A stretch of 64,000 nucleotides of DNA, from assembly GCA_025210375.1 (NCBI GenBank), contig JAOASB010000050.1, positions 1-64,000 of the forward strand. The letters are read 5' to 3'. The notes beneath the pieces are model-generated. The model was not told where the DNA came from. It saw only the letters and a program-made list of their open reading frames with translations, and did not search any database. The stretch is from Maledivibacter sp. (lineage in GTDB: Bacteria > Bacillota > Clostridia > Peptostreptococcales > Caminicellaceae). Positions 54,821 through 63,096 of the stretch are shown here, piece after piece (within the stretch, counting starts at the first letter, position 1; each line of letters opens with the position of its first letter). A program made the position numbers and the translations under genes.

Positions 54821-56053
54821 CTAAAATACTAATTCTAATTTCATCAATCTTCTCTTTAATTCATTTATGATTTCCACCTCTTTATCATGATTATCGGCTT
54901 CAAAGGTTACTGAAAGTCTTACATACGGTTCTGGATTGTTCCATGGGACTGTACATATAAAGGCGTTATTTAGCAAAAACAAAGAGAAATCCTCAGCATT
55001 TTCAAAAACTATACCGGATTTAGTACCCTTTGGGATAGGTACGTAGCAATAGAAGGTGGATTTAGGTTTTTTTGCTTCAAAACCTACGGACCTTAATGCG
55101 GCCACAAGTAAGTCAAATCTTCTAGAGTATTTTTCACAATTCATATGGGTTATCTCTGGGTGATTTAAAGCATAGATTCCTGATTTCTGTATGGCTCTAA
55201 ATTGTCCAGAGTCAGAATTCGCTTTTACTTTACCATAGATATTTATAACATCAGCATTTCCAGCAATAAAAGCAAGACGCCAGCCTGTCATGTTAAAGGA
55301 CTTAGACAATGAGTGTATTTCTACACCCACTTCCTTTGCACCATCTATGGACAAAAAGCTTAAAGGTTTTTCACCATCAAAGGTTAAAGCTGCATAGGAT
55401 GAATCAGCTACAACAACAATATTATTTTTATGTGCAAAATCAATTACTCTTTTATAGAAATCCTTTGTAGGAATTTGCCCAGTTGGATTGTTGGGATAAT
55501 TAATATATAAAAGCTTAGATCTATATAAAATAATGTTTGGGATATTAGTGAAATCAGGATAAAAATTATTAGATGTTGTTAATGGTAATCCATAAACTAC
55601 ACCGCCTAAGTACTTGGTATGTGTGGCGATTATAGGATAGCTAGGGAGAGTAGTTATGGTTATATCTCCTGGATTTATTAGGCATAGGGGAAGCATTGAG
55701 AGGATTGATTTAGCGCCAATTCCATGTAAAATTTCATTATATGGATCAATATCCTTTACCTTAAATACTTTATATAGATATCTTGCGGCTGCCTCTTGAA
55801 ATTCTGGGATTCCATTATCTGCATACCATCTATTTTCAGATTTTCCTGCTTCTTTACATAGTACTTCCACAACCTTTGAATCCCCAGGTAAATCTGGCTC
55901 TCCAATTCCTAAATCTATTAGGTCAACATTCGGATATTTTTTTTTCACAGAATCCTTAGCTTTTTTTATTTTTATAAATTTGTAGTCTTCTTTGGCTATG
56001 TCGAAGCTTTCATCTCTAAATCTATCGGCGATCATATCTTTTATGTAGCTCAT
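54821..56053 (-). CDS. dapL: LL-diaminopimelate aminotransferase
   Basis: A 410-residue PLP enzyme (class I/II fold) that converts tetrahydrodipicolinate plus glutamate to LL-diaminopimelate in one step, feeding lysine and peptidoglycan synthesis. Family blocks: DLGIGEPDLP, NEILHGIGAKSILSMLP, YPNNPTGQ, ADSSYAALTF, and PLP-Lys251 in SLSKSFNMTGWR. Length fits DapL (about 410). ATG 56053 is used because AAAGGGG lies at good spacing; an ATG nine bases earlier is too close to it. Other class I aminotransferases are possible but the overall pattern favours DapL. Confidence 0.85.
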   Translation of the reverse strand: MSYIKDMIADRFRDESFDIAKEDYKFIKIKKAKDSVKKKYPNVDLIDLGIGEPDLPGDSKVVEVLCKEAGKSENRWYADNGIPEFQEAAARYLYKVFKVKDIDPYNEILHGIGAKSILSMLPLCLINPGDITITTLPSYPIIATHTKYLGGVVYGLPLTTSNNFYPDFTNIPNIILYRSKLLYINYPNNPTGQIPTKDFYKRVIDFAHKNNIVVVADSSYAALTFDGEKPLSFLSIDGAKEVGVEIHSLSKSFNMTGWRLAFIAGNADVINIYGKVKANSDSGQFRAIQKSGIYALNHPEITHMNCEKYSRRFDLLVAALRSVGFEAKKPKSTFYCYVPIPKGTKSGIVFENAEDFSLFLLNNAFICTVPWNNPEPYVRLSVTFEADNHDKEVEIINELKRRLMKLELVF

Positions 56054-56364
56054 TTGAACCATCCCCTTTCATAATCAAGACAAGGATAAAAAAAGCAATT
56101 TTAACCCAGCATATTCACAGGAATTCAAGTATGCTTCACAGAGCTTTGACTTACTATGAATAATCTAGGTCAAATTAATATTCCTATATAGATAAACGAC
56201 CCTAGGGCCTAATGTTGTTTATCTATAAAATATAGTATTCTGACCTTAAATAATATGTTCACATACAAGAGCGTATAATTTTTGTGGATTTGACGGATTA
56301 TATGAATTACTTTACAATTAAGTAGAATATGGACGAAAAATAAGGAATTGCCGAGGTTATATAA
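56054..56364. other. Divergent intergenic region dapL / chrA pair
   Basis: Holds a perfect 11-bp hairpin: 56186-56196 pairs with 56216-56226 around a 19-base loop that contains the palindrome CCCTAGGG. The rest is A/T-rich with promoter-like boxes. On the minus strand this hairpin would lie in the dapL leader, about 130 nt before the start; no known amino-acid riboswitch or T-box pattern was recognised. Confidence 0.5.
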
Positions 56365-56904
56365 ATGGAAGAGCTTGTTAGACTTTTTTTGATTTTTTTT
56401 AAGATTGGAGCCTTTACCTTTGGCGGAGGCTATGCAATGATACCCTTAATAGAAGAGGAAATTGTTGATAAAAATAATTGGATTGGTGAAGAAGAATTTT
56501 TAGATATTATAGCCCTTGCACAATCCATACCAGGGGCACTAGCCGTTAATACTGCTGTATACATAGGATATAGAAAATTTGGATTTAGGGGTGCTGTTAT
56601 TGCATGTCTTGGAGCAGTATTACCTTCATTTTTTATTATATTGATTATAGCTAAATTCTTAATTGGATCAATTAATAAAGACCTAATGGAGAAAATATTC
56701 AAAGGCATACGACCTGCCGTTGTTTCACTTATATTGGTAGCAGTTTTTAAGCTGAAGAGGGGAGTTAAAAGGACTACATTTAGTTATATAGTAGTTATAT
56801 CTACAATACTTTTGATTACTATACTCAAGGTGCATCCAATATTTATCATAATTGTGGCTGGAGCATTAGGGTACTTCTTATATAAGGAAAAGGAATCCCT
56901 ATAG
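56365..56904 (+). CDS. Chromate transporter, short-chain subunit 1
   Basis: A 179-residue half-size CHR-family membrane protein. The signature FKIGAFTFGGGYAMIPLIEEEIV is at the N-terminus, with AQSIPGALAVNTAVYIGY following; five or six hydrophobic segments. Short CHR proteins are encoded as adjacent pairs that insert in opposite orientations and work together. Despite the family name, the natural substrate may not be chromate. Ribosome site is modest (GAGGTTAT). 30 bp separate it from its partner. Confidence 0.92.
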   Translation: MEELVRLFLIFFKIGAFTFGGGYAMIPLIEEEIVDKNNWIGEEEFLDIIALAQSIPGALAVNTAVYIGYRKFGFRGAVIACLGAVLPSFFIILIIAKFLIGSINKDLMEKIFKGIRPAVVSLILVAVFKLKRGVKRTTFSYIVVISTILLITILKVHPIFIIIVAGALGYFLYKEKESL

Positions 56905-56934
56905 AAAAGTTCTTATCTAAAGGAGTAGGATTTG

Positions 56935-57456
56935 ATGAAATTAGTCTTAAATATATTTCTTGCCTTCCTAAAAATAGGAGGCTTTAGCTTTGGTGGGGGC
57001 TATGCTATGATCCCATTTATTGAAAAGGAGATAGTAACTTCCAATGGCTGGCTAAACATTAAAGAATTTATCGATATAATTGCTATAGCAGAAATGACTC
57101 CAGGGCCTATAGCCATCAATTCTGCGACCTTTGTGGGCTATAAGATTGCAATGACCCAAGGAGCAATAGCGGGAACTATTGGAGTAATACTTGTTTCATT
57201 TATTCTTCTAATATTGACAGGTAAATATATGACTGATGCAAAGGACTCTGATGTTATCAAAAATATTTTTATGGGCATAAGGCCAGCAGTTTTAGGACTC
57301 ATTTTTTCAGCAGCTGTATCTGTTGGTAAAACTGCGTTGATAGATGTAAAGAGCTTTTTCATTGCAACAGTAGTATTACTATCTATATTAAAATTAAAGA
57401 TTCATCCTATTGTTTGTGTAATAATGGCAGGCGTATTAGGGTGTATTGTATATTGA
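56935..57456 (+). CDS. Chromate transporter, short-chain subunit 2
   Basis: A 173-residue partner of the previous gene: LKIGGFSFGGGYAMIPFIEKEIV and AEMTPGPIAINSATFVGYK are conserved. ATG 56935 has AAGGAGTAGG upstream; an adjacent TTG at 56932 is less likely. The stop codon TGA is also part of the 6-bp sequence TATTGA that is duplicated on both sides of the adjoining MITE-like repeat, so the element inserted exactly at the end of the gene without changing the protein. Confidence 0.92.
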   Translation: MKLVLNIFLAFLKIGGFSFGGGYAMIPFIEKEIVTSNGWLNIKEFIDIIAIAEMTPGPIAINSATFVGYKIAMTQGAIAGTIGVILVSFILLILTGKYMTDAKDSDVIKNIFMGIRPAVLGLIFSAAVSVGKTALIDVKSFFIATVVLLSILKLKIHPIVCVIMAGVLGCIVY

Positions 57457-57612
57457 GGAAATTGTATAACTCTGACTTGGCAGAACCTGATATGCGAATA
57501 TCATCCTTAATTTGAATATTTAAGATATAGCATATTTGGTGGTATAGCTTCGGAGATTTTAAAACTATATATAGTAGATGATTTTTATAGAAAGTAATTA
57601 TGCAATTTGCTC
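57457..57612 (+). repeat. MITE-like repeat, copy C (complete)
   Basis: A 156-bp element, GGAAATTGTATAAC at the left and ATTATGCAATTTGCTC at the right, flanked by direct repeats TATTGA (57451-57456 and 57613-57618). It aligns along its length with copy B. Immediately follows the second chromate transporter gene. Confidence 0.82.
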
Positions 57613-57641
57613 TATTGAAAACCTTCAATGGATTATTGCAA

Positions 57642-57679
57642 TTTTAAAAGGTGTAAGCATGGGCTTACACCTTTTAAAA
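57642..57679. terminator. Strong bidirectional terminator
   Basis: A perfect 16-bp stem (57642-57657 with 57664-57679), loop CATGGG, with A-rich and T-rich arms that give a U tract on either strand. It serves the chromate pair (plus) and the DUF5362-like gene (minus). Confidence 0.88.
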
Positions 57680-57683
57680 TTAA

Positions 57684-58049
57684 CTAAAATTGTGGAAGTG
57701 AATGAAGCATAGAAACACCTAAAGTCATCATTACAATAAACATTATGATATAAAGAGCGATTATAACGATGAATAGGATACCTTGAATTTTGAAATAGCT
57801 AGTTAAATTGCAAATAAGTGCATACATTTTGTTTTCATACTCTGCACCATCAAGGTTTACTATTTCATCGGCTTCTTTTTTAGCCTTCCAAAGCTTTACC
57901 CCTACAATAATCATTATTATTCCTGGTATAGCACCGACGATGAATGCAAATAGTCCTGTTATAGCTGAAAGTCCTCCACCTATAATAGTTAGAATTGCCA
58001 CAAATCCTGCCCATTTACTAAATTGTTTAAGTTCTTCCCTTATTGACAT
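57684..58049 (-). CDS. DUF5362-like membrane protein
   Basis: A 121-residue protein with a hydrophobic glycine-rich hairpin near the N-terminus (GFVAILTIIGGGLSAITGLFAFIVGAIPGIIMIIVGVKLW in three close segments), a short charged loop (KAKKEADEIV) and a last span (GILFIVIIALYIIMFIVMM). This layout matches the small DUF5362 family, whose function is unknown. GGAGGG precedes the ATG. Single gene ending at a strong terminator. Confidence 0.78.
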   Translation of the reverse strand: MSIREELKQFSKWAGFVAILTIIGGGLSAITGLFAFIVGAIPGIIMIIVGVKLWKAKKEADEIVNLDGAEYENKMYALICNLTSYFKIQGILFIVIIALYIIMFIVMMTLGVSMLHSLPQF

Positions 58050-58141
58050 AAACTATCCCTCCTTTATGATTTGACTTGCATCATATATGTTACCATAATT
58101 TAGTGATTTTTTCTATATAAAATTTTTTATATAAAATAAAA

Positions 58142-58172
58142 AGTTTGAGCTGTATATTAATACAAGCTCAAA
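58142..58172 (-). terminator. Terminator-like hairpin downstream of the 67-aa gene
   Basis: GTTTGAGCT/AGCTCAAAC stem with a 12-base loop; on the minus strand it is followed by TTTTTATTTT. The MITE-like copy D lies between it and the gene it would terminate. Confidence 0.7.
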
Positions 58173-58199
58173 CATATAAAGAAGAATTTGAAAAATTGA

Positions 58200-58295
58200 A
58201 GAAATTGCATAACTCCTATTTAGTACAATTACATAATATATATGGTATAGTTCTGGATATTTTTAAACTATATAAGGTGATTATACAATTTGTTC
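58200..58295 (+). repeat. MITE-like repeat, copy D (internally deleted)
   Basis: A 96-bp derivative with both ends (AGAAATTGCATAACTC and ATTATACAATTTGTTC) but lacking about 60 bp of the interior seen in copies B and C. Flanks AATTGA and AATTAA share four or five bases, a decayed target duplication. Confidence 0.7.
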
Positions 58296-58306
58296 AATTA
58301 AATATG

Positions 58307-58510
58307 TTAATCTAGTTCATAGGTAAATGGATAAACATCTTCTACATTTTTACCTAATTTATTGGCAAACATAGATGCATCTATTTCTTCAAAGACTTTA
58401 CCATCTTTTAAAACCCTGACATTCCAAACTTCACCATCGGATTTCACTAATAATTCTGCGGAATAAATAGATCCATCATCAAATTTAATCTTTCCCTTTT
58501 TCCAAGGCAT
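58307..58510 (-). CDS. Small protein of unknown function (67 aa)
   Basis: No family recognised. A 67-residue soluble protein, mostly predicted beta strands (GKIKFDDGSIYSAELLVKSDG, EVWNVRVLKDGKVFEEI) followed by a short helix and an acidic tail. GGGAGG precedes the ATG, which supports a real gene. Monocistronic on the minus strand. Confidence 0.72.
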   Translation of the reverse strand: MPWKKGKIKFDDGSIYSAELLVKSDGEVWNVRVLKDGKVFEEIDASMFANKLGKNVEDVYPFTYELD

Positions 58511-58765
58511 AAAAGAAACCTCCCTTTAATAATTTTATGGAAATTCAATTGAAAGTACTAAATTATACATATGAAAAAATTTGAATAATATGGAATTGAT
58601 AACTGTGTACAACATAAGCTTTTGTACATGAATCCCATATTAATATTTTTGTCTATTAGTGTACTAATTATTATAGGAAATAATTGAAGCCATGCCTTAA
58701 AGAAAGGGTTGTCGTAAAATATATTGGGTATATTAAAAGTATAAAATAATACAAAGGGTGATTTT

Positions 58766-59485
58766 ATGGCTTTTTATGAAGAACTAAGCAAATACTATGA
58801 CATAGTTTTTCCCCTTGGAGAAGTGCAGTTCAAATTTATGACAAAGCGTTTTAAGGATAGAAAAAATATTTTAGATTTAGCTGCAGGAACTGGGAACTAT
58901 TCTATAGCGTTATCAAAGCTGGGGTTTAATGTAGTTGCTGTGGATTTAGACGAGGAAATGATTAGGAAAATTGAAGCTAAGAATAAGGAAGAAAAAACAA
59001 GTGTCAAACCACATAAACTAGATATGAAGAATATCCAGGGCCTTGAGGATTACCAGTTTGATGGAATCATATGTATAGGGAATTCCTTGGTACATTTAGA
59101 TAATATGGGGGAAATTAAAAGGGTTCTTGAAGAAATGTATAAATTACTAAATGATAATGGAGTAGTAATTTTACAAATAGTAAACTATGATAGAGTATTG
59201 AAGAACAATGTAAAAGAATTACCATTGATTGATAGATCAGAATACGGGGTTAGATTTATTAGAAAATATGATTTAGAAGAGGGTAAGATCTTATTCAAAA
59301 CTAAATTGATTATTGATAACGAAAAATCATATGAAAATTGTGTAAAGCTTTATCCTTTGAAGAGTAAAGAACTTTTTAATATGCTAAAAGTAATAGGGTT
59401 TAAAGATATAAAGCTATATGGCGGTTTTGATGAAAAGGAGTATAATTCGGAATCCTTTCCATTAGTTGTAGAAGCTTATAAATAA
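58766..59485 (+). CDS. Class I SAM-dependent methyltransferase
   Basis: A 239-residue Rossmann-fold methyltransferase. Motif I is ILDLAAGTGNYSIAL near residue 36, the acidic SAM-ribose residue is in VVAVDLDEEM, motif IV region FDGIICIGNSLVHL, and a C-terminal beta half (GFKDIKLYGGF). The pattern resembles small-molecule methyltransferases (glycine/sarcosine or UbiE-like); the substrate is unknown. AAAGGGTGA precedes the ATG. The downstream terminator has been duplicated by the 152-bp element. Confidence 0.85.
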   Translation: MAFYEELSKYYDIVFPLGEVQFKFMTKRFKDRKNILDLAAGTGNYSIALSKLGFNVVAVDLDEEMIRKIEAKNKEEKTSVKPHKLDMKNIQGLEDYQFDGIICIGNSLVHLDNMGEIKRVLEEMYKLLNDNGVVILQIVNYDRVLKNNVKELPLIDRSEYGVRFIRKYDLEEGKILFKTKLIIDNEKSYENCVKLYPLKSKELFNMLKVIGFKDIKLYGGFDEKEYNSESFPLVVEAYK

Positions 59486-59520
59486 TATACCCAAAATATA
59501 TTTTAAGTAGGAATATAATT

Positions 59521-59540
59521 AACAAGCATTTTGTTTGTTT
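59521..59540. terminator. Terminator hairpin, left duplicate (copy 2 site)
   Basis: AACAAGCATTTTGTTTGTTT differs at one base from 59693-59712. It lies 35 bp after the methyltransferase stop; its T tract has been displaced by the insert. Confidence 0.7.
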
Positions 59541-59692
59541 CAGGCTGCCTAAAAACCCGAATTTCTTCGTTGTTGCTTCACCCAAGAACCCTTACGTATG
59601 TCCGTATACGCTACGGCCTCTCGGTTTCAGCACGCCTCGAACTTCGAATTGTTAGGCAGCCTGACATCTTGTTGACTTTGTCAATAATCTGT
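59541..59692 (-). mobile_element. 152-bp terminator-associated element, copy 2
   Basis: Reverse-complement homologue of 54646-54797, identical in length. On the minus strand it starts with the TTGAC-AAA-GTCAA palindrome, followed by CAGGCTGCCTAA...TTAGGCAGCCTG. Conserved internal blocks include GAAGTTCGAGGCGTG, ACATACGTAAGGGTTCTTG and GAAGCAACAACGAAGAAATT. Flanked by duplicate hairpins. No coding potential. Confidence 0.75.
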
Positions 59693-59712
59693 AACAAGCA
59701 TTTTGCTTGTTT
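59693..59712 (+). terminator. Terminator hairpin, right duplicate (copy 2 site)
   Basis: AACAAGC-ATTTT-GCTTGTT stem followed by TTCTTTTTTTT, a functional-looking terminator for plus-strand transcription through the element. From here to the RDD gene at 59931 no further feature was seen. Confidence 0.8.
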
Positions 59713-59930
59713 TCTTTTTTTTGCAAAAATAGGGTTAAAAGATAAAAAATAGTCTAAAAAATACAACTGTATATATTGTTTTTGAAGGAAATAGAATTAA
59801 CGTGGAGAATTGTAACAGATAGGGCTAGGCAACTAAAGCAAACTTCACTGAGAAGAATAGCAAGAAAGCTATATTAATAATATAGTTAGTCTATTCAATT
59901 AAAACTAATAAAGGGGTTATAGATAAGAAA

Positions 59931-61103
59931 ATGGAGACATTAAAGAGACGTATGAGTAATTTAAAAGATAGAAGACTATTAGAAATTATTAATATAGATT
60001 ATGCCGAATATACAGAAGAGGCACTTGAAGTAGCTAAAAAGGAAATGGTCGATAGGGGAATAAAAAACTTTCAAGTCTCGGATAGAAATAAGCTATTGGA
60101 GAAAGATTATCTTGAAGATATTACTTTTAGAGAATTGATTATGCAAGTTAGATTCGAAGATGTTTTTAGAAATCTTGTAAAACTTTATAGAATTGATAAA
60201 TCCCTAAGTCATGATTTGGAAAATACATTTAATGAGTTAATATTAACTGATAGTTTAAATATTAATAATATTAGAATTATGGTAGAAGAGATAGATAATA
60301 TATTTGACCCACAAGTGAAAGATTGGCAAGTATTTGGACAAGATATAGAAAGTGAAGAAATATTTGAAATAGATTATTTAGAATGGAAAAATTGGATGTC
60401 TTGTTTAGTAAATGCAAGCCAAGTTAAGATGATTGGAAAAGATCGTTATACAGCACATTGCTTGTATTGTATGACAAAGCATGGTTTTTCCCAAGAAGAA
60501 GTGAATAAAAACTTTAACAAGATGAAACTAAATCAAGGAGACGTAGAGCTAATATTAGATAATAATAGGCTAGACTCAGAGTGTCAATCACAAGAATCCC
60601 ATCAATTACATCCTTGGTTACGATTTTGGGCTAGATCAATAGATTATGCAATTTTAGGTAGTATTATAAGTTATATATTGTGTTTTTTGCCTATTGAAGT
60701 GAGTAGAAAATTATATTCTATAGAAAGAATAATGTATATAACTCCTTTCATATGGATTTTTATTGAATCAGCATTAATATCAAAAACAGGAACTACAATA
60801 GGTAAATGGATATTTAATATTCAAATAAAAGGTGATAAAGGCAAATTATTGACATGTAAACAATCAATTTATAGAAGTTCGTTAGTTTGGTTAGTAGGAC
60901 TTGGATTTGGAATTCGTTATATAGAAGTTGTTACTAAAGTATATGCATACATAAAGCTAGAAAATGAAGGTAAGAGTGTATGGGATAAGAAAGCTAATTC
61001 TGAGATCATATATGGGCAAATAGGAATATGGAGAGTTTTAATAGCAGTGTCCATTTCAGTATTAATACCATTGTTTCAAGCAATAAATAATTTCTATAAG
61101 TGA
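59931..61103 (+). CDS. RDD-family membrane protein with N-terminal helical domain
   Basis: A 390-residue protein. Residues 1-215 are soluble and mostly helical, starting with a short module (RRLLEIINID...EALEVAKKEMVDRGI) seen at the start of various Firmicute proteins. Residues about 225-385 form an RDD domain: RFWARSIDYAILGSI (Arg and Asp of the RDD signature), KTGTTIGKWIFNIQI and a last span (VLIAVSISVLIPLF). RDD proteins have been linked to sodium/proton exchange or transport in some cases; no function can be assigned here. AAAGGGG lies rather far (about 13 bp) from the ATG. Confidence 0.8.
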   Translation: METLKRRMSNLKDRRLLEIINIDYAEYTEEALEVAKKEMVDRGIKNFQVSDRNKLLEKDYLEDITFRELIMQVRFEDVFRNLVKLYRIDKSLSHDLENTFNELILTDSLNINNIRIMVEEIDNIFDPQVKDWQVFGQDIESEEIFEIDYLEWKNWMSCLVNASQVKMIGKDRYTAHCLYCMTKHGFSQEEVNKNFNKMKLNQGDVELILDNNRLDSECQSQESHQLHPWLRFWARSIDYAILGSIISYILCFLPIEVSRKLYSIERIMYITPFIWIFIESALISKTGTTIGKWIFNIQIKGDKGKLLTCKQSIYRSSLVWLVGLGFGIRYIEVVTKVYAYIKLENEGKSVWDKKANSEIIYGQIGIWRVLIAVSISVLIPLFQAINNFYK

Positions 61104-61445
61104 ATATTAAAAGTACAAAATTTGCAAAACATCCTATAACAATGTATTCCTACGAGGGGTTGATGAGATTCATTTGTTCAAGCCATCCCATTACATTTCT
61201 TCACTGGGGACAAGTACCGCTGAGTAAGTATTTGTTATGGGTTCAGCTTAGAAACGTCGGGAAGCTAAAACATTATATGAAATAAATGGATAAATTTAAT
61301 ATATATTAGCTAAACTTTGGGAGAGAATTAGAAGATATATAAGTTAGGATTTAAAGACTTGATTTATTCAGATTATTTGATTTCTACAGTTAATTCAAAA
61401 GGAAAGCTCTGTATTAAATATATAGTGCTTTCCTCATGAGCTTAT
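61104..61445. other. Intergenic region after the RDD gene, with folded repeat R1
   Basis: Holds the inverted-repeat unit at 61133-61241 and a G+C-richer tail to about 61286 (blocks GTTCAGCTTAGAAACGTCGG and GAAGCTAAAACATTATATG). A 61-codon ORF across it has no ribosome site. From 61287 to 61445 nothing is recognised. Confidence 0.5.
61133..61241 (+). repeat. attC-like folded repeat R1
   Basis: CCTATAACAA (61133-61142) pairs with TTGTTATGGG (61232-61241), nine of ten standard pairs plus one G-U. It starts 29 bp after the RDD stop codon. The arrangement of an imperfect inverted repeat directly after an accessory gene resembles cassette recombination sites, but no integrase is seen. Confidence 0.45.
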
Positions 61446-61907
61446 CTATTTAATTGAAATATAGATATCGATAATTTGATTGTTCATATCTTCTGAATTA
61501 TTATGATATACTTCAAAATCAGATATATAGGTTCTGTTAAGGTCACTTGACCATATACTTTGCCATGCATCCATTACATCTTTTTGAATATGTCCACGAA
61601 TGGAGAACTTTGCATATTTACCTGCTTTAATAATTTGAGCTTTAAGAGGAGCTTTTAAGTCATCTATTGAATTTACTTCACAGCAAGTCATGAAATCATA
61701 GGGTTTTGTATGATCTTTTTCATAATCGGTATACAATCCTATTGTTTTTTGGTCAATCTTGGCATCAATAGCCCTATAAACTCCTTCACAAATAAAATTT
61801 TGCCATAGTGAAACAATATCTCTTGCGGATTGCATGTTCTCATTTGTAGTTCTTACAAGTAGCCCAACAACTTGTTTTTCTTTTAATTCAACTATCTCAT
61901 ATTTCAT
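61446..61907 (-). CDS. GyrI-like small-molecule-binding (AraC effector-binding) protein
   Basis: A 153-residue stand-alone GyrI-like/SOUL-fold effector domain. It begins KYEIVELKEKQVVGLLVRTTNE, typical of the first strand and helix, has SLWQNFICEGVYRAI, then GLYTDYE and CCEVNSID, and ends with the AKFSIRGHIQKDVMDAWQSIWSSDL helix and DFEVYHN. Such domains bind hydrophobic cations or drugs. ATG 61907 has AAGGAGGT upstream; an in-frame start at 61976 is rejected. It is the only minus-strand gene in this terminal region. Confidence 0.88.
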   Translation of the reverse strand: MKYEIVELKEKQVVGLLVRTTNENMQSARDIVSLWQNFICEGVYRAIDAKIDQKTIGLYTDYEKDHTKPYDFMTCCEVNSIDDLKAPLKAQIIKAGKYAKFSIRGHIQKDVMDAWQSIWSSDLNRTYISDFEVYHNNSEDMNNQIIDIYISIK

Positions 61908-62152
61908 AATATACCTCCTTAAAGTATCTAATCTATATGGAAGTATATCATAGTATATATGACAACTATATGTCATATATCAATAAAATATTTATCAAGA
62001 TTTTTGGATGCTATCAATATTATTTAATTCAATTACGCTAAATATAAGCCTTGTAAGAATATTAAGAGAATATATTGATAAAATATAGTTTTGGGAAATG
62101 AAATTATCTATTTACTTTATCGAAATTTTAGGGTCAATTCAAGGGAGGCTAT

Positions 62153-62836
62153 ATGGGTGGAATAGAATGGTATGATAAAATTGCAAAGAAATTAGGAGGG
62201 TATAAGAAAAATTGGAGTTCAAGTAAAAGAGGTACATCGGGTGAAGAAGTTTTTGAGAAAAGACTAATTGAATATCTACCTAAACATGGAAGTGTACTTG
62301 ACATTGGTTGTGGACATGGGGAATTTACTATAAAGATGGCTCAATATACGAAAAATATTATAGGCATGGATTTCTCCAAAGAAATGATAAAATGTGCTAA
62401 TAAATATTTATCAGAATATAACATTTCTAATGTAAAATTTCTCCATGGCAATACTAAAGGAAAGAATAATTTAAAAGGGAATGAGTTTGATTTAATTTAT
62501 GATAGGAGAGGTCCAACTTCCATAATATATAATCATAGTTGCTTAAAACCAGGAGGAAAAATTTTAGGGATACACAGTGCTGAACTTGATAGAGTCAGAA
62601 AACTTTTATATAGTAATGGATTCATAGATATTAGTATAGAAGAATTTGAAGCAAAGGAGATTTTTGATGATGAACACGAGTTTGCTAAGTATTTATCCAG
62701 AATTCCAGGAAATAAGGACTATACATATTTAGAGAATAAGGAAGAATTAAGAGAGTTGGTTAAACAACATACTTTTAAAGGAAATATTATTGTACGAGAA
62801 TGGAGATATGTTTGGGAAGCTAATAAATTTTTTTGA
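62153..62836 (+). CDS. Class I SAM-dependent methyltransferase
   Basis: A 227-residue methyltransferase: motif I SVLDIGCGHGEFTIKM near residue 47, motif II acidic IIGMDFSKEM, motif III region FDLIYDRRGPTS, and PGGKILGIH for the post-IV strand. The short N-terminal helix (IEWYDKIAKKLGGYKKNW) is typical of small stand-alone enzymes of this type. Substrate unknown. AGGGAGG precedes the ATG. It is followed about 30 bp later by folded repeat R2. Confidence 0.87.
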   Translation: MGGIEWYDKIAKKLGGYKKNWSSSKRGTSGEEVFEKRLIEYLPKHGSVLDIGCGHGEFTIKMAQYTKNIIGMDFSKEMIKCANKYLSEYNISNVKFLHGNTKGKNNLKGNEFDLIYDRRGPTSIIYNHSCLKPGGKILGIHSAELDRVRKLLYSNGFIDISIEEFEAKEIFDDEHEFAKYLSRIPGNKDYTYLENKEELRELVKQHTFKGNIIVREWRYVWEANKFF

Positions 62837-62865
62837 TATTGAATATGGAGATAAAAAATAACTTC

Positions 62866-63070
62866 ACATAACAATGTGTTCACGCAAGGACGTGGTAAGG
62901 TCTCCAATACAGTGGGTCAGAGTGAGTCTACTTAAAGTAAGACCACGTCACATCATTTCATCAATTGATTTGGTGACTGCATTAGATCACCCAGATGGGC
63001 ATCGCCATGAGCAGCCACCTGTAAGCTTTGACGGCTTGGTAAGTACAGAACCGTTAGGGGACATTTTCCC
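62866..63070 (+). repeat. Folded repeat R2 after the methyltransferase gene
   Basis: A G+C-richer 200-bp block starting CACATAACAATGTG, similar to the start of R1 (TATAACAATG). GACGTGGT (62889-62896) pairs with ACCACGTC (62942-62949), and smaller hairpins follow (AAGC...GCTT near 63023). It ends with ACCGTTAGGGG near 63050. A 69-codon ORF across it is not supported by a ribosome site. Confidence 0.45.
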
Positions 63071-63096
63071 TTATGAAAGATGAGGTGCTATGCATA

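Noticed and set aside
61100..61285. 61-codon ORF after the RDD gene
   Set aside because: It overlaps the RDD stop codon, lacks a ribosome site, and lies across the folded repeat R1.
62874..63083. 69-codon ORF before the P-loop gene
   Set aside because: It lies in folded repeat R2 with no ribosome site; composition reflects the repeat.
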